Assembly: GCA_009783295.1 (NCBI GenBank)
Contig: WRHK01000022.1
Coordinates: forward strand, 1 to 59,426
DNA from: Promicromonosporaceae bacterium
Lineage (GTDB): Bacteria; Actinomycetota; Actinomycetes; Actinomycetales; Cellulomonadaceae
Length of the DNA: 59,426 nt
Reading direction: 5' to 3'
The position numbers and the translations under genes are program-made. Below are positions 9,076-18,513 of the stretch, piece after piece. The number at the start of each line of letters is the position of its first letter. The stretch's first letter is position 1. Under the pieces are notes generated by a model. That model had not been told where the DNA came from, did no database searches, and worked only from the letters and a program-made list of their open reading frames with translations.

Positions 9076-10580
9076 CCGACGACCGCCGCGACTCGCGCGG
9101 ACGCCAGCGCTCCGCCGCCCGCTCCCGCGGCGACCGCTCCCGCACCGCCGCCGCCCCCTCCCAGCGCCGCCGCTGGACCGACCCCGCCCGCACCGCCGCG
9201 TTCGACGTGCTGCGCGAGGTCGACGGGTCCGACGCCTACGCCAACCTGGTGCTGCCGCCCCTGCTGCGCGACCGGCGCATCACCGGCCGCGACGCCGCCT
9301 TCGCCACCGAGCTCGCCTACGGCACCCTGCGCCTGCGCGGCCGCTACGACGCCGTCCTCGCGCACTGCATCGACCGGCCCCTCGACCGCGTCGACCCGCC
9401 CCTGCTCGACGTGCTGCGCCTGGGCACCCACCAGCTGCTCGGCATGCGCGTGCCCACCCACGCCGCCGTCTCCGAGACCGTCGCCCTGGCCCGCGACCGC
9501 GTCGGCGCCGGCCCCGCCCAGATGGTCAACGCCGTGCTGCGCCGCGTCGCCGACACCCCCCTGGACGAGTGGCTCGACCGGCTGCGCGACGACGCCCCCG
9601 ATCCCGTCACCGCGTCCGCCGTCGTCGGCTCCCACCCCGTCTGGATCGCCCGCGCCCTGCGCGAGGCGCTCGCCGGCGACGGCCGCGACCCCGCAGAGCT
9701 CGACGACCTGCTCGACGCCGACAACGCCGCCCCCCGCGTCACCCTCGTCGCCCGCCCCGGCCTCGTCACCCCCGACGACGTGCGCGCCGACGCGCCCGAC
9801 ACCCTCACCCTCGACCCCGGCCGATGGCTGCCCACCGCCCTCGTGCTGCGCGGCCAGGACCCCCTGTCCGTCCCCGCCGTCGCCGACGGCCGCGCCGGAG
9901 TCCAGGACGAGGGCTCCCAGGCCGTCGCCCTGGCGCTCGCGGCCGCCCCGCTGGACGGGCGCGACGAGCGTTGGCTCGACCTGTGCGCCGGCCCCGGCGG
10001 CAAGGCGTCCCTGCTGGGCGCGCTGGCCGCGCAGCGCGGCGCCACGCTGCTGGCCAACGAGGTGGCCCCGCACCGCGCCAACCTGGTCCGCAAGGCCCTG
10101 CGCGCGCTGCCGGAGGGCGTCGCCGCGGTCCGCACGGGCGACGGCCGCGAGGTGGGGGAGCAGGAGCCCGGCGCGTACGACCGGGTGCTCGTCGACGCCC
10201 CGTGCACGGGCCTGGGCGCCCTGCGCCGCCGCCCGGAGTCCCGCTGGCGCCGCACCCCCGCCGACCTGACCGTGCTGACGGGCCTGCAGCGCGAGCTGCT
10301 CGCCTCCGCCCTGGACGCCGTCCGCGTCGGGGGAGTGGTCGCCTACGTGACCTGCTCCCCCCACCTGGCCGAGACGCGCGTCGTGGTCGACGACGTGCTG
10401 CGCCGCCGCACCGTCGACGGGCAGCCGGGCGCCGAGCGCCTCGACGCGCCCGCCGCGCTGCGCGCCGTCGTCACCCCCGGCACGGACCTGCCCCTCGGGG
10501 AACGTCTCGACGCCCAGCTGTGGCCGCACGTCCACGGGACGGACGCCATGCACCTGACGCTGCTGCGCCGCGTGCGCTGA
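9072..10580 (+). CDS. rsmB: 16S rRNA (cytosine-967-C5) methyltransferase RsmB
   Basis: Methylates C967 of 16S rRNA. The 502 aa protein has a basic, disordered first 35 residues, a NusB-like RNA-binding domain (about 38-165, [33 protein letters not shown]) and a Rossmann methyltransferase: [14 protein letters not shown] for [19 protein letters not shown] with one active Cys, and [11 protein letters not shown] with the second. The two-Cys arrangement is that of RsmB/RsmF enzymes. It starts at GTG 9072, overlapping the fmt stop as GTGA. Confidence 0.95.
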   Translation: MTDDRRDSRGRQRSAARSRGDRSRTAAAPSQRRRWTDPARTAAFDVLREVDGSDAYANLVLPPLLRDRRITGRDAAFATELAYGTLRLRGRYDAVLAHCIDRPLDRVDPPLLDVLRLGTHQLLGMRVPTHAAVSETVALARDRVGAGPAQMVNAVLRRVADTPLDEWLDRLRDDAPDPVTASAVVGSHPVWIARALREALAGDGRDPAELDDLLDADNAAPRVTLVARPGLVTPDDVRADAPDTLTLDPGRWLPTALVLRGQDPLSVPAVADGRAGVQDEGSQAVALALAAAPLDGRDERWLDLCAGPGGKASLLGALAAQRGATLLANEVAPHRANLVRKALRALPEGVAAVRTGDGREVGEQEPGAYDRVLVDAPCTGLGALRRRPESRWRRTPADLTVLTGLQRELLASALDAVRVGGVVAYVTCSPHLAETRVVVDDVLRRRTVDGQPGAERLDAPAALRAVVTPGTDLPLGERLDAQLWPHVHGTDAMHLTLLRRVR

Positions 10581-10597
10581 CCTGGGGCGGCGTGGGC

Positions 10598-11539
10598 TCA
10601 GCGCGCGGGCGTCCGCCCACGCCGCCTCGTCTCGCGTGCCGCGGTGGCGAGCCCCCAGATGGTCAGAGCCGCCGACACCGCGGCCGCGAGCAGCCGCCGC
10701 CACGTGCGGAACCCGATGTCCGGCTGACCCGCCTGCGTGACGACCCGGGGCTGGCTCGGGACGAGCACCACAGGCATCGTCTCGTCCAGGCTCGGCGTGC
10801 CGGACCACTCGTGCACGGGTACGGCGCTCGACGCACCGGCGACGCGCACCGTCAGCTCCGTCACCCCGTACCGTGCCCACCGCACGTGCTCGACGACGGC
10901 GGTGCCTGCCACGCCGTCGTGCCGCAGCGCGAGGCCCTCGCGGACGGCAGAGGTGGCGAGGGCACCGAAGGTCACGGTCGCGGCGAGCGGCACGACGACG
11001 AGACCGAGCCACATCCTCGGCGCCGACAGGCCGGCGGCCAGTGGCTGCCCGGAGGCCGCAACCTGCGGGCGCGGCTGCCTCAGCACCCACCGCCGCCACA
11101 GCTCGACGAGCGCGCGCAGGGCCGCCCAGAACACGACCGCTGCTGCGGCGTCCAGCAGCGCGAAGACGACGACGAGCCCGTCGACCACGGGCTCGTCGGC
11201 CGCGATGGCGCGCGAGGGGGACCGCGGGTCGTACAGCAGGTCGACGGACTCGCCGGTGTGCGGGTTCGAGTGGTAGAGCGTCGTCTCGAACGACCCCGCC
11301 ATCTCCGGCTCGACCACGAGCTCGTCCGGCGTGCGCGTGTGGTGCACGCGCTCGACCACCAGGGCATAGACGTGCACGCCATGAGCCCGCAGCGCGACCC
11401 GGGTGGCCACGTGGTCGACCGTGATCCAGCCGAGCGGCACGGCGAGGGCGAGCCCGGCGAGCACGGCCGTCAGGAGCGTCCGGTTGCTGAGCGTCGTGAT
11501 CGTCCGCCGCGCGCGGCGGACCCTGGGGCGAGGGGTCAC
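10598..11539 (-). CDS. Membrane protein with DUF3592-like region, function unknown
   Basis: A 313 aa protein with hydrophobic segments at about 17-36 ([20 protein letters not shown]), about 125-150 ([20 protein letters not shown]), about 180-205 and near the C-terminus. Between the first two is an extracytoplasmic-looking stretch with [23 protein letters not shown], the pattern of DUF3592 proteins (a small beta domain between membrane helices). The GTG start at 11539 is preceded by CAAGAT-N6, a leaderless-type signal, and the gene is divergent from rpe. It ends 18 nt from the convergent rsmB stop. I infer no biochemical function. Confidence 0.75.
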   Translation of the reverse strand: MTPRPRVRRARRTITTLSNRTLLTAVLAGLALAVPLGWITVDHVATRVALRAHGVHVYALVVERVHHTRTPDELVVEPEMAGSFETTLYHSNPHTGESVDLLYDPRSPSRAIAADEPVVDGLVVVFALLDAAAAVVFWAALRALVELWRRWVLRQPRPQVAASGQPLAAGLSAPRMWLGLVVVPLAATVTFGALATSAVREGLALRHDGVAGTAVVEHVRWARYGVTELTVRVAGASSAVPVHEWSGTPSLDETMPVVLVPSQPRVVTQAGQPDIGFRTWRRLLAAAVSAALTIWGLATAARETRRRGRTPAR

Positions 11540-11578
11540 GCGCGCATCTTGCCGCACGCCGCGGGCGGACCGACACCC

Positions 11579-11584
11579 TAGGCT
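11579..11584 (+). promoter_or_regulatory. -10 element of leaderless rpe promoter
   Basis: TAGGCT lies 7 nt upstream of the GTG at 11592; no Shine-Dalgarno sequence is visible. Confidence 0.55.
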
Positions 11585-11591
11585 GGGCACC

Positions 11592-12254
11592 GTGACAGCG
11601 CTGATCAACCCGAGCATCCTCTCCGCCGACTTCGCCAACCTCGAGCGGGACCTGCACGCCATCAAGTCCGCCGACTACGCGCACGTCGACGTGATGGACA
11701 ACCACTTCGTGCCCAACCTGACGCTCGGGCTGCCCATCTTCGACCGGCTCGCCGCGATCTCCCCGGTGCCGCTCGACGCGCACCTCATGATCGACGACCC
11801 CGACCGGTGGGCGCCCGCGTTCGCCGAGGCGGGCGCCGCGTCCGTCACGTTCCACGCCGAGGCCGCCCAGGCACCCGTGCGCCTCGCCCGCGAGATCCGG
11901 CGCCTCGGCGCCCGGGCCGGTGTCGCGCTGCGCCCCGCCACCCCCGTGGAGCCGTTCCTCGACCTGCTCGCCGAGATCGACATGATCCTGGTCATGACCG
12001 TCGAGCCGGGGTTCGGCGGCCAGTCGTTCATCGACGGCACCCTGCCCAAGATCCGCCGCGCCCGGCAGGCCATCAGCGAGTCCGGCCTCGACGTGTGGGT
12101 GCAGGTCGACGGCGGCGTCTCGCGCGCCACCATCGAGCGCGCCGCCGACGCCGGCGCCAACGTGTTCGTCGCCGGCTCCGCCGTCTACGGCGCCGAGGAC
12201 ATCCCCGCCGAGATCGAGGCCCTGCGCGCGCTCGCGAGCACGCACGCCCACTGA
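11592..12254 (+). CDS. rpe: Ribulose-phosphate 3-epimerase
   Basis: Interconverts ribulose-5-phosphate and xylulose-5-phosphate in the pentose phosphate pathway; its substrate also feeds RibB in the nearby riboflavin operon. The 220 aa TIM barrel shows [27 protein letters not shown] (metal ligands), [20 protein letters not shown] and [12 protein letters not shown], with VAGSAVYG for phosphate binding. The GTG at 11592 gives the canonical start; the longer open frame to 11403 runs through the divergent membrane-protein gene and is rejected. Confidence 0.96.
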   Translation: MTALINPSILSADFANLERDLHAIKSADYAHVDVMDNHFVPNLTLGLPIFDRLAAISPVPLDAHLMIDDPDRWAPAFAEAGAASVTFHAEAAQAPVRLAREIRRLGARAGVALRPATPVEPFLDLLAEIDMILVMTVEPGFGGQSFIDGTLPKIRRARQAISESGLDVWVQVDGGVSRATIERAADAGANVFVAGSAVYGAEDIPAEIEALRALASTHAH

Positions 12255-12268
12255 GCCCGCCGGGCTCA
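12252..12268. terminator. Palindrome holding the stop codons of both convergent genes
   Basis: TGAGCCC-GCC-GGGCTCA is a perfect 7 bp inverted repeat. Its left TGA is the rpe stop and, read on the minus strand, its right TGA is the stop of the DUF4352-like gene. The short stem may end transcription from both sides. Confidence 0.6.
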
Positions 12269-12850
12269 GCTCACCGCGACGAACGCCGGGTCGCCGCCCG
12301 GGGACACCGCAAGCACGCCGTCCTGCCAGTCGGCGGGCACCTCGAGGATCGTGTCGCCCGTCAGTGACGCGCCCATCGAGACCCTGTCGCGCGCACGGAA
12401 CACGTCCACCGGGACGAACACGCTCGAGCCGCCGCCCACGCCGACCGTGCCGCCGTCCGGGGACACGAACGCCAGGGACGCCCAGGGACCCAAGCCCGGC
12501 ACCTCGACACCCAGGGCGACGGCCGTCAGCCGCACCTGCAGCAGCACCTTGCCGGGCGCGGCGCCCTGCCCGCGCGAGTCCGCCTCGACCGGCGCGACCG
12601 AGTGCACCACCACCCGCCAGTCCGTGCCGTCGACCCGGGAGCCCAGCGGCACCGGGTCCTCACGCGTCGCGCCCGCCGCGGTCACCGTCGCCGCACGGAC
12701 CGCGTCGTCCGACGCGAAGACGACCACCGCGCCCCCGACCAGCGCCAGCCCCAGCACGACGCCCGCCGCCGCCCCAACCCGGCCCGCCCTCCGCGGCGCA
12801 GGGACAGGAGCAGGAGCCACCACCGGAGGGGCCGAAGGATCGATCGCCAC
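12266..12850 (-). CDS. Membrane-anchored DUF4352-like protein
   Basis: A 194 aa protein: Pro/Ala-rich cytosolic N-terminus, one transmembrane segment (VGAAAGVVLGLALVGGAVVVFA, about residues 25-46), then an extracellular beta-rich domain (WRVVVHSVAPVEAD, KVLLQVRLTAVALG, ASLAFVSPDGGTVG, FRARDRVSMGASLTGD). This matches the DUF4352/immunoglobulin-like exported domain common in actinobacteria; partner unknown. I prefer the GTG at 12850, placed 8 nt after GAAAGG; a TTG two codons earlier is possible. No lipobox is seen. Confidence 0.75.
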   Translation of the reverse strand: MAIDPSAPPVVAPAPVPAPRRAGRVGAAAGVVLGLALVGGAVVVFASDDAVRAATVTAAGATREDPVPLGSRVDGTDWRVVVHSVAPVEADSRGQGAAPGKVLLQVRLTAVALGVEVPGLGPWASLAFVSPDGGTVGVGGGSSVFVPVDVFRARDRVSMGASLTGDTILEVPADWQDGVLAVSPGGDPAFVAVS

Positions 12851-12879
12851 GAGCAAGGCCTTTCACGAGGTCCGGCAAG

Positions 12880-13010
12880 ACTGCGCACCCCTCCGGCACC
12901 CGCCACCAGCCGACGGCCCGCGCCCAGAAGCCCGCACCGCCACTCCACACGCCCACCAGCCCGCACCCCCGCACCGCCACGGCCCCACCCCCGCACCCGG
13001 CGCCCCCTGA
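12880..13010. other. Intergenic stretch with extreme C/A over T/G bias
   Basis: Upstream of the FMN riboswitch, about 130 nt of the plus strand are built almost wholly of C, A and G with very few T, dominated by runs such as CACCCCCGCACC. I see no believable ORF on either strand. It may be the non-coding upstream region of the divergent membrane-protein gene or a remnant; the complementary strand is G-rich. Confidence 0.5.
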
Positions 13011-13093
13011 CCATCCTCCAGGCGCCGAACCACGCCCGCGCTCATATGGCGGACGTCACGCGACAGCCCTCCCGCACCCCCCGCCCCACGTGG

Positions 13094-13099
13094 CAAGAT
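13094..13099 (+). promoter_or_regulatory. Possible -10 element of the riboflavin operon
   Basis: CAAGAT sits 9 nt before the riboswitch core, so transcription would begin at about 13106, just ahead of the aptamer. No clear -35 is seen. Confidence 0.4.
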
Positions 13100-13107
13100 C
13101 GGCACGA

Positions 13108-13250
13108 ACATGCTCCGGGGGCGGTGAAAGTCCGCACCGGCGGTGACAGGCCGAAGAGCCTGAAGCCCGCGAACCGCACCCGACCCGTCGGGAGCGGCCG
13201 ACCTGGTGAGACTCCAGGGCCGACGGTAAGAGTCCGGATGAGAGGTGCAT
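13108..13250 (+). promoter_or_regulatory. FMN riboswitch (RFN element) upstream of ribD
   Basis: The conserved blocks appear in order: GGCGGTGAAAGTCCGCACC at the 5' side, GGTGACAG, AGCCCGCGAACCGC, CCGACCTGGTGAGACTCCAG, GGGCCGACGGT and the 3' closing block CCGGATGAGAGGTGC ending near 13248. This aptamer binds flavin mononucleotide and turns off riboflavin synthesis genes when FMN is plentiful. It lies about 100 nt before the ribD start, leaving space for an expression platform. Confidence 0.96.
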
Positions 13251-13320
13251 GTGCGGCGCACGCCATCGCGCGCCGCGACGGACCGGTACGCCCCACGGCG
13301 CCCCGGACCCGTCGTGCACC

Positions 13321-13344
13321 CCGGAGCACCGACGCTCCGGAGGG
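13321..13344 (+). promoter_or_regulatory. Hairpin overlapping the ribD ribosome binding site
   Basis: CCGGAGC-ACCGAC-GCTCCGG is a perfect 7 bp stem. Its 3' arm runs into GGAGGGA (13339-13344), the Shine-Dalgarno sequence of ribD, with ATG at 13348. There is no U-tract, so the riboswitch probably controls translation initiation by hiding this site. Confidence 0.6.
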
Positions 13345-13347
13345 ACG

Positions 13348-14388
13348 ATGGGAACCACCCAGGCCGCCGTCGACGACGCCATGCGACGCGCCCTCGACCT
13401 CGCACGCCGCGGACCCGCCCACGGACCCAACCCCCGCGTCGGCTGCGTCATCCTCGCCCCCGACCACACCACCGTCCTCGGCGAAGGCTGGCACCGCGGC
13501 GCCGGCACCCCCCACGCCGAGATCGCCGCCCTCGCCGACGCCACCGCCCGCGGCCACGACACCCACGGCGCCACCGCCGTCGTCACCCTCGAACCCTGCA
13601 ACCACACCGGCCGCACCGGCCCCTGCGCCCAGGCCCTCCTCGACGCCGGCATCACCCACGTCGTCCACGCCATCCCCGACCCCGGCGCCACCTCCGGCGG
13701 AGGAGCCGACGCCCTCCGCGCCGCCGGCGTCACCGTCACCAGCGGCACCCGCGCCGACGAAGCCCTCCAGCTCGTCCACCACTGGCACCACGCCCTCACC
13801 ACCGGCCGCCCCTGGGTCACCCTCAAGACCGCCACCACCCTCGACGGCCGCGTCGCCGCCGCCGACGGCACCAGCCGCTGGATCACCGGACCCCAGGCCC
13901 GCGCCCATGCCCACACCGTCCGCGCCGACGTCGACGCCATCGCCGTCACCACCGGCACGGCGCTCGCAGACGACCCGGCCCTTACGGCCCGTGCGGCCGA
14001 CGGGTCGCTCGCCGCCCACCAGCCCGTGCGCGTCGTGGTGGGGCACCGCAACCTGCCCGCCGGCGCCCGGCTGCACGGGCCCGGGGGAGAGCTGCTGCAC
14101 CTGCGCACGCACGACGTCACCGCGGTGCTGGCCGAGCTCCAGGCGCGCGAGGTGCGCCCCCTGCTCGTCGAGGGCGGCCCCGCCCTGGCCGCCGCGTTCC
14201 TCGCGGCCGGCGTCGTCGACGAGGTGCACGCCTACGTCGCCCCCGTGATCCTGGGCGAGGGCCCCGCCGCCGTCGCCCCGTTCGGCGTCTCCACGATCGC
14301 CGCCGCACCCCGCTGGCGCACGGTCGCCACCCACCGCCTCGGCGACGACGTCCTCGTCGTCGCCGGCCCCACGAGTCAGGAGCACTGA
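13348..14388 (+). CDS. ribD: Bifunctional riboflavin deaminase/reductase RibD
   Basis: Deaminates and then reduces the GTP-derived pyrimidine in riboflavin synthesis. The 346 aa protein has the deaminase at about 1-145 with zinc site HAEIAAL, and LEPCNHTGRTGPC containing both Cys ligands; the NADPH-dependent reductase from about 150 has VTLKTATTLDGRVAAADGTS and LLVEGGPALAAAFL. The ATG at 13348 follows GGAGGGA; an in-frame GTG at 13249 lies inside the riboswitch and is rejected. It is the first gene of a four-gene operon with 1-4 nt overlaps. Confidence 0.96.
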   Translation: MGTTQAAVDDAMRRALDLARRGPAHGPNPRVGCVILAPDHTTVLGEGWHRGAGTPHAEIAALADATARGHDTHGATAVVTLEPCNHTGRTGPCAQALLDAGITHVVHAIPDPGATSGGGADALRAAGVTVTSGTRADEALQLVHHWHHALTTGRPWVTLKTATTLDGRVAAADGTSRWITGPQARAHAHTVRADVDAIAVTTGTALADDPALTARAADGSLAAHQPVRVVVGHRNLPAGARLHGPGGELLHLRTHDVTAVLAELQAREVRPLLVEGGPALAAAFLAAGVVDEVHAYVAPVILGEGPAAVAPFGVSTIAAAPRWRTVATHRLGDDVLVVAGPTSQEH

Positions 14389-14984
14389 TGTTCACCGGCA
14401 TCGTCGAAGAGCTCGGCCGCGTCCGGTCCCTCGAGCACGGCTCGGACGGCCGCGACGCCGTCCTCGTCATCGAGGCCGCGCTCGTCACCAGCGACACCCG
14501 GCACGGCGCGTCCATCGCCGTCGACGGCGTGTGCCTCACCGTCACCGCGCACGACGACGGCGCCTTCACGGCCGACGTCATGCCGCAGACGCTCCGCATG
14601 ACCACCCTCGGCGCCCTGCGCCCCGGCTCGCCCGTGAACCTGGAGCGGGCCATGCCCGCGGCTGGCCGCCTCGACGGGCACGTCGTGCAGGGCCACGTCG
14701 ACGGCTCCGCCACGCTCGTGAGCCGCACACCCGGCCCGCGCTGGGACGAGCTGACCTTCACCCTCCCCGAGCACCTGCGCAAGTACGTCGCCCCGCAGGG
14801 CGCCGTCGCGCTGTCCGGGGTGTCGCTCACCGTCACGCACGTGACCGACGACGGGTTCGGCGTCGCACTCATCCCCACCACCCTCGCCGCCACCACCCTC
14901 GGCGGGCTCGCGCCGGGCGACCAGGTCAACGTGGAGGTCGACGTCCTGGCGAAGTACGTCGAGCGGATGCTGGGGCAGCGATGA
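14388..14984 (+). CDS. ribE: Riboflavin synthase, alpha chain
   Basis: Dismutates two 6,7-dimethyl-8-ribityllumazine molecules to riboflavin. The 198 aa protein has the internal duplication expected of the family: barrel 1 [12 protein letters not shown] ... GVCLTVTA, and barrel 2 beginning [11 protein letters not shown] with [10 protein letters not shown]. The ATG overlaps the ribD stop by one base and the stop overlaps ribBA, so all four genes should be translated together. Confidence 0.96.
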   Translation: MFTGIVEELGRVRSLEHGSDGRDAVLVIEAALVTSDTRHGASIAVDGVCLTVTAHDDGAFTADVMPQTLRMTTLGALRPGSPVNLERAMPAAGRLDGHVVQGHVDGSATLVSRTPGPRWDELTFTLPEHLRKYVAPQGAVALSGVSLTVTHVTDDGFGVALIPTTLAATTLGGLAPGDQVNVEVDVLAKYVERMLGQR

Positions 14985-16243
14985 GCACCCTGGAGCAGGC
15001 CCTGGAGGCCATGCGCGAGGGCCGCCCCGTCCTGGTGGCCGACGCCGACGACCGCGAGGCCGAGGTCGACGTCATCCTCGCCGCCCGCGGCGTCACCCCG
15101 GAGTGGGTCGCCTGGACCGTGCGGCACACGTCCGGGTACGTGTGCGCGCCCATGCCCGCCGCCCGCGCCGACGCGCTCGGACTGCCGCTCATGGTCCCCG
15201 ACTCCCAGGACGCCCGCCGCACCGCCTACACGATCTCGGTCGACGCCGCGCTCGGCGTCACCACCGGCATCTCCGCCGCCGACCGCGCCCGCACCCTCCG
15301 CGTGCTCGCCGCCGACGAGTCCCTCCCCGAGGACCTCATCCGCCCCGGCCACGTGCTGCCCCTGCGCGCCGTGCCCGGCGGCGTGCTCGAGCGCCCCGGC
15401 CACACCGAGGCCGCGGTCGACCTGGTCCGCCTCGCCGGCCTGGGCGACGTCGGCGTCATCGCCGAGCTCGTCCACGACGACGGCCGCATGCTCCGGCACG
15501 ACGACGCCCGCGGCTTCGCCGCCGAGCACGGCCTCGTGCTCGTCACGATCGCCGAGCTCGCCGACCACCTGCGCTCGCAGACCGCCGACGTCGCACCGGC
15601 CGGAGCAACCGGCCCCCGGCCGCGCGTCGAGCACGTCGCCGAGTCCCGCCTGCCCACCGAGCACGGCACGTTCCGCATGCACGCCTTCCGCGACCTGCGC
15701 ACGGGCGCGGAGCACGTCGCACTCGTCGCCGACGGCACCGACGGGGCCCACGACGACGCGCCCTGGGTGCGCGTCCACTCCGAGTGCCTCACCGGCGACG
15801 CCTTCGGCTCGCTGCGCTGCGACTGCGGCCCCCAGCTGCACGCCGCCATGCGCGCCGTCGCCGAGCACGGCGGCGTCGTCGTCTACCTGGGCGGGCACGA
15901 GGGGCGCGGCATCGGCCTCGCGGCCAAGGTCGCGGCGTACGCGCTGCAGGACCACGGCCGCGACACCGTCGAGGCGAACGTCGCCCTGGGCCTGCCCGTC
16001 GACGCCCGCGAGTACGGTGCTGCCGCCGCGATCCTGGACCACCTGGGCCTCGACCGCGTGCGCCTGCTGACCAACAACCCCCTCAAGGCCACCGGCCTGC
16101 GCGACGCCGGCATCGACGTCGTGGCGCTCGAACCCCTCGAGGTGGGCGTCGGGCCGGAGAACGAGCACTACCTGACCACCAAGAAGATCTCCATGGGGCA
16201 CCTGCTGACCCTGGGGGAGACCGTCATCAAGGAGAACGCATGA
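14981..16243 (+). CDS. ribBA: RibBA: 3,4-dihydroxy-2-butanone-4-phosphate synthase / GTP cyclohydrolase II
   Basis: One 420 aa protein makes both riboflavin precursors. RibB (about 1-200) turns ribulose-5-phosphate into the four-carbon unit: [30 protein letters not shown] and [17 protein letters not shown] fit the family. Its acidic loop reads DREAEVD where most enzymes have DRENEGD. RibA (about 210-420) opens GTP: the zinc cysteines are in [18 protein letters not shown], followed by [25 protein letters not shown] and [16 protein letters not shown] overlaps join it to ribE and ribH. Confidence 0.95.
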   Translation: MSTLEQALEAMREGRPVLVADADDREAEVDVILAARGVTPEWVAWTVRHTSGYVCAPMPAARADALGLPLMVPDSQDARRTAYTISVDAALGVTTGISAADRARTLRVLAADESLPEDLIRPGHVLPLRAVPGGVLERPGHTEAAVDLVRLAGLGDVGVIAELVHDDGRMLRHDDARGFAAEHGLVLVTIAELADHLRSQTADVAPAGATGPRPRVEHVAESRLPTEHGTFRMHAFRDLRTGAEHVALVADGTDGAHDDAPWVRVHSECLTGDAFGSLRCDCGPQLHAAMRAVAEHGGVVVYLGGHEGRGIGLAAKVAAYALQDHGRDTVEANVALGLPVDAREYGAAAAILDHLGLDRVRLLTNNPLKATGLRDAGIDVVALEPLEVGVGPENEHYLTTKKISMGHLLTLGETVIKENA

Positions 16244-16707
16244 GCGGCGCCGGAGCACCCACCCTCACCGTCGACGGGCGCGGCCTGCGCGTCGTCGTCG
16301 TCGCTGCCAGCTGGCACACCCAGGTCATGGACGGCCTGCTCGACGGCGCCCGGCGGGCGCTCGACGAGGCCGGGGTAGGGGAGGTGTCGGTGATGCGCGT
16401 GCCGGGCTCCTTCGAGCTGCCCGTCGCGGCGAAGCATGCCGCCGACAAGGGCGCCGACGCCGTCGTCGCGCTCGGCGTCGTCATCCGGGGCGGTACGCCG
16501 CACTTCGACTACGTGTGCCAGGCCGCGACGATGGGCCTCACCGACGTCTCGCTGAGGACGGGCGTCCCCGTGGGCTTCGGGGTGCTGACCTGCGACGACG
16601 AGGCCCAGGCCCTGGACCGGGCGGGCCTGGAGGGCTCCCACGAGGACAAGGGCTACGAGGCCGCCCAGGCGGCCGTCGCGACCGTGGTGGCTCTGCGCGC
16701 GCTGTGA
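16240..16707 (+). CDS. ribH: 6,7-dimethyl-8-ribityllumazine synthase
   Basis: Condenses the RibD and RibB products to lumazine, the substrate of RibE. The 155 aa protein has [46 protein letters not shown] with the catalytic His, and [20 protein letters not shown]. It is the last gene of the operon; a strong hairpin follows the stop. Confidence 0.96.
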   Translation: MSGAGAPTLTVDGRGLRVVVVAASWHTQVMDGLLDGARRALDEAGVGEVSVMRVPGSFELPVAAKHAADKGADAVVALGVVIRGGTPHFDYVCQAATMGLTDVSLRTGVPVGFGVLTCDDEAQALDRAGLEGSHEDKGYEAAQAAVATVVALRAL

Positions 16708-16713
16708 CGTTCG

Positions 16714-16754
16714 TCCCCGTGGGGCAGGGATCAGCCAGCCCGGCCCCACGGGGA
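16714..16754 (+). terminator. Hairpin after the riboflavin operon
   Basis: TCCCCGTGGGG (16714-16724) pairs exactly with CCCCACGGGGA (16744-16754) across a 19 nt loop. No long T-tract follows, as is common for terminators in high-GC actinobacteria. Confidence 0.7.
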
Positions 16755-16854
16755 ACTTCTCGTATCGTTGAAAATAGTGTGCCAAGCACCCAAACCAGCA
16801 CCATGGCCCGGTCCGCGGGCCGGGACGAGCCCCGAGGGGAGGGGGTCCGTCGCC

Positions 16855-16860
16855 TACGCT
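16855..16860 (+). promoter_or_regulatory. -10 element of leaderless hisE promoter
   Basis: TACGCT ends 7 nt before the GTG of hisE at 16868. Upstream, 16755-16854 holds a less GC-rich stretch around GTTGAAAATAGTG and a CCCGG hairpin, but no gene. Confidence 0.55.
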
Positions 16861-16867
16861 GGCCCCC

Positions 16868-17131
16868 GTGAAGACCTTCGACGCCCTGTTCGCCGAGCTG
16901 ACCGAGAAGTCCCTGACCCGCCCGGAGGGGTCGGGCACCGTCAAGGAGCTCGACGCCGGCGTCCATGCGATCGGCAAGAAGATCGTGGAGGAGGCCGCGG
17001 AGGTGTGGATGGCCGCCGAGCACGAGGGCGACGCCCGCACCGCCGAGGAGATCTCCCAGCTGCTCTACCACCTGCAGGTGCTGATGGTGGCCAAGGGCCT
17101 GACCCTCGAGGACGTGTACACGCATCTGTGA
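16868..17131 (+). CDS. hisE: Phosphoribosyl-ATP pyrophosphatase
   Basis: Second step of histidine synthesis, releasing pyrophosphate from phosphoribosyl-ATP. The 87 aa protein has the MazG-like helical motif [17 protein letters not shown] with its metal-binding acidic residues and [14 protein letters not shown]. hisG, the first-step enzyme, follows after 59 nt, as in mycobacteria. Confidence 0.96.
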   Translation: MKTFDALFAELTEKSLTRPEGSGTVKELDAGVHAIGKKIVEEAAEVWMAAEHEGDARTAEEISQLLYHLQVLMVAKGLTLEDVYTHL

Positions 17132-17190
17132 GCGGCCTTGCCGCGCAGCCGTCCTCCAGCCGTCCCTGACCCACCCGAGCGAGGTCCCAG

Positions 17191-18039
17191 ATGCTCCGCA
17201 TCGCCGTGCCCAACAAGGGCTCCCTGTCCGAGCCCGCCGTCGCCATGCTGCGCGAGGCGGGGTACAAGCAGCGCCGTGACACCCGCGAGCTCGTGCTCGC
17301 GGACCCCGACAACGACGCCGAGTTCTTCTTCCTGCGCCCCCGCGACGTCGCCGTGTACGTCGGCGAGGGCACCGTCGACGCCGGCATCACCGGCCGCGAC
17401 CTGCTGCTGGACTCCGGTGCCGACGCCATCGAGCACCTGCCCCTCGGGTTCGCGCGCTCGACGTTCCGGTTCGCCGCCCCGGCGGGCACGATGACGGACG
17501 CCGCGCAGATCGCCGGCAAGCGCGTCGCGTCGTCGTACACGACGCTCGTGGCGCGCCACCTGGCCGACCTGGGCGTGGCCCCGGCGAGCATCGTCCACCT
17601 GGACGGCGCCGTGGAGAGCTCGGTGCAGCTGGGCGTCGCGGACGTGATCGCCGACGTCGTCGAGACGGGCACCACGCTGCGCGCCGCCGGGCTCGAGGTG
17701 TTCGGCGACCCGATCCTCAGGTCCGAGGCCGTGCTGATCCGCCGCGTGGACGCCGACCTGAGCAACGGCATCAGCGTGCTGACCCGCCGCCTGCAGGGCG
17801 TGCTCACGGCCCGCCAGTGGGTGCTCATGGACTACGTGGTGCCGAACGACCTGCTCGAGCAGGCGGTCGGGATCACGCCCGGGTTCGAGTCGCCCACGGT
17901 GTCGCCGCTGCACGAGTCCGGCTGGTCGGCCGTCCGCGTCATGGTCGAGCGGGCCACGATGAACCGCACCATGGACGCCCTGTACGACGTCGGCGCCCGC
18001 GGCGTGCTCGTGACGTCGATCCTCGCCAGCCGGCTCTGA
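17191..18039 (+). CDS. hisG: ATP phosphoribosyltransferase, long (HisG-L) form
   Basis: Commits PRPP and ATP to histidine. The 282 aa protein has the catalytic domains ([49 protein letters not shown] for PRPP binding) plus a C-terminal ACT-like domain from about residue 210 ([32 protein letters not shown]), the site where histidine inhibits the long form. No HisZ partner is therefore needed. It follows hisE and precedes a PH-domain gene by 13 nt. Confidence 0.96.
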   Translation: MLRIAVPNKGSLSEPAVAMLREAGYKQRRDTRELVLADPDNDAEFFFLRPRDVAVYVGEGTVDAGITGRDLLLDSGADAIEHLPLGFARSTFRFAAPAGTMTDAAQIAGKRVASSYTTLVARHLADLGVAPASIVHLDGAVESSVQLGVADVIADVVETGTTLRAAGLEVFGDPILRSEAVLIRRVDADLSNGISVLTRRLQGVLTARQWVLMDYVVPNDLLEQAVGITPGFESPTVSPLHESGWSAVRVMVERATMNRTMDALYDVGARGVLVTSILASRL

Positions 18040-18052
18040 CGGGCACGGCCCC

Positions 18053-18499
18053 GTGGCCAGCGCGGACTTCCGCGTGTTCCGCCCGCTCTGGGCGCTCGTG
18101 GTGGCGTGGGTCGTGGCGGTGCTGGCCGTGGGCGGGTCGCTGTTCGTCGGGCTGACGGGCGACGCCGCGCTCACGAGCACGCCGGCGAACGTGTGGAGCT
18201 TCGTGGTCTTCGCGGTGCTCGTCGCGCTGCTGCTGTGGCGGCTGGGCGGCGTGCACGCGCGACCGTCGGCCTCGGGGCTGGTGGTCCGCAACCTGTTCGT
18301 CACGCGGCGCCTGGCGTGGCCGCAGATCCTGGCCGTGCGCATGACGGTCGACGACCCGTGGGTGGTGCTCGACCTCGCCGACGGCACGACGCTGCCGGTC
18401 ATGGCGATCCAGCGCGCCGACGGCGAGCGCGGCATGCGGGAGGCCCGCCGGCTGCTCGGCCTGGTCCGGTCGCTGGGCGAGGCGCACGACCCGAGCTGA
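18053..18499 (+). CDS. Membrane protein with bacterial PH-like domain
   Basis: A 148 aa protein starting at a GTG 13 nt after hisG. Two transmembrane helices (LWALVVAWVVAVLAVGGSLFV, about 12-32; VWSFVVFAVLVALLLWRLGG, about 47-66) are followed by a PH-like segment (ASGLVVRNLFVTRRLAWPQILAVRM ... VVLDLADGTTLPVMAIQ). Genes of this type often follow hisG in actinobacteria; the role is unknown. A very stable hairpin closes the transcript. Confidence 0.82.
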   Translation: MASADFRVFRPLWALVVAWVVAVLAVGGSLFVGLTGDAALTSTPANVWSFVVFAVLVALLLWRLGGVHARPSASGLVVRNLFVTRRLAWPQILAVRMTVDDPWVVLDLADGTTLPVMAIQRADGERGMREARRLLGLVRSLGEAHDPS

Positions 18500-18513
18500 C
18501 GGCACAGACGAGA

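Noticed and set aside
8370-12251. A 1293-codon open frame on the minus strand
   Set aside because: It is antisense to fmt, rsmB and rpe and lies across the membrane-protein gene in another frame. Composition (Gly/Ala/Arg runs) is that of a high-GC shadow with no domain.
13249-13347. N-terminal extension of RibD from a GTG at 13249
   Set aside because: It overlaps the riboswitch 3' end; the Arg/Pro-rich leader is not conserved in RibD and the ATG at 13348 has a strong Shine-Dalgarno sequence.
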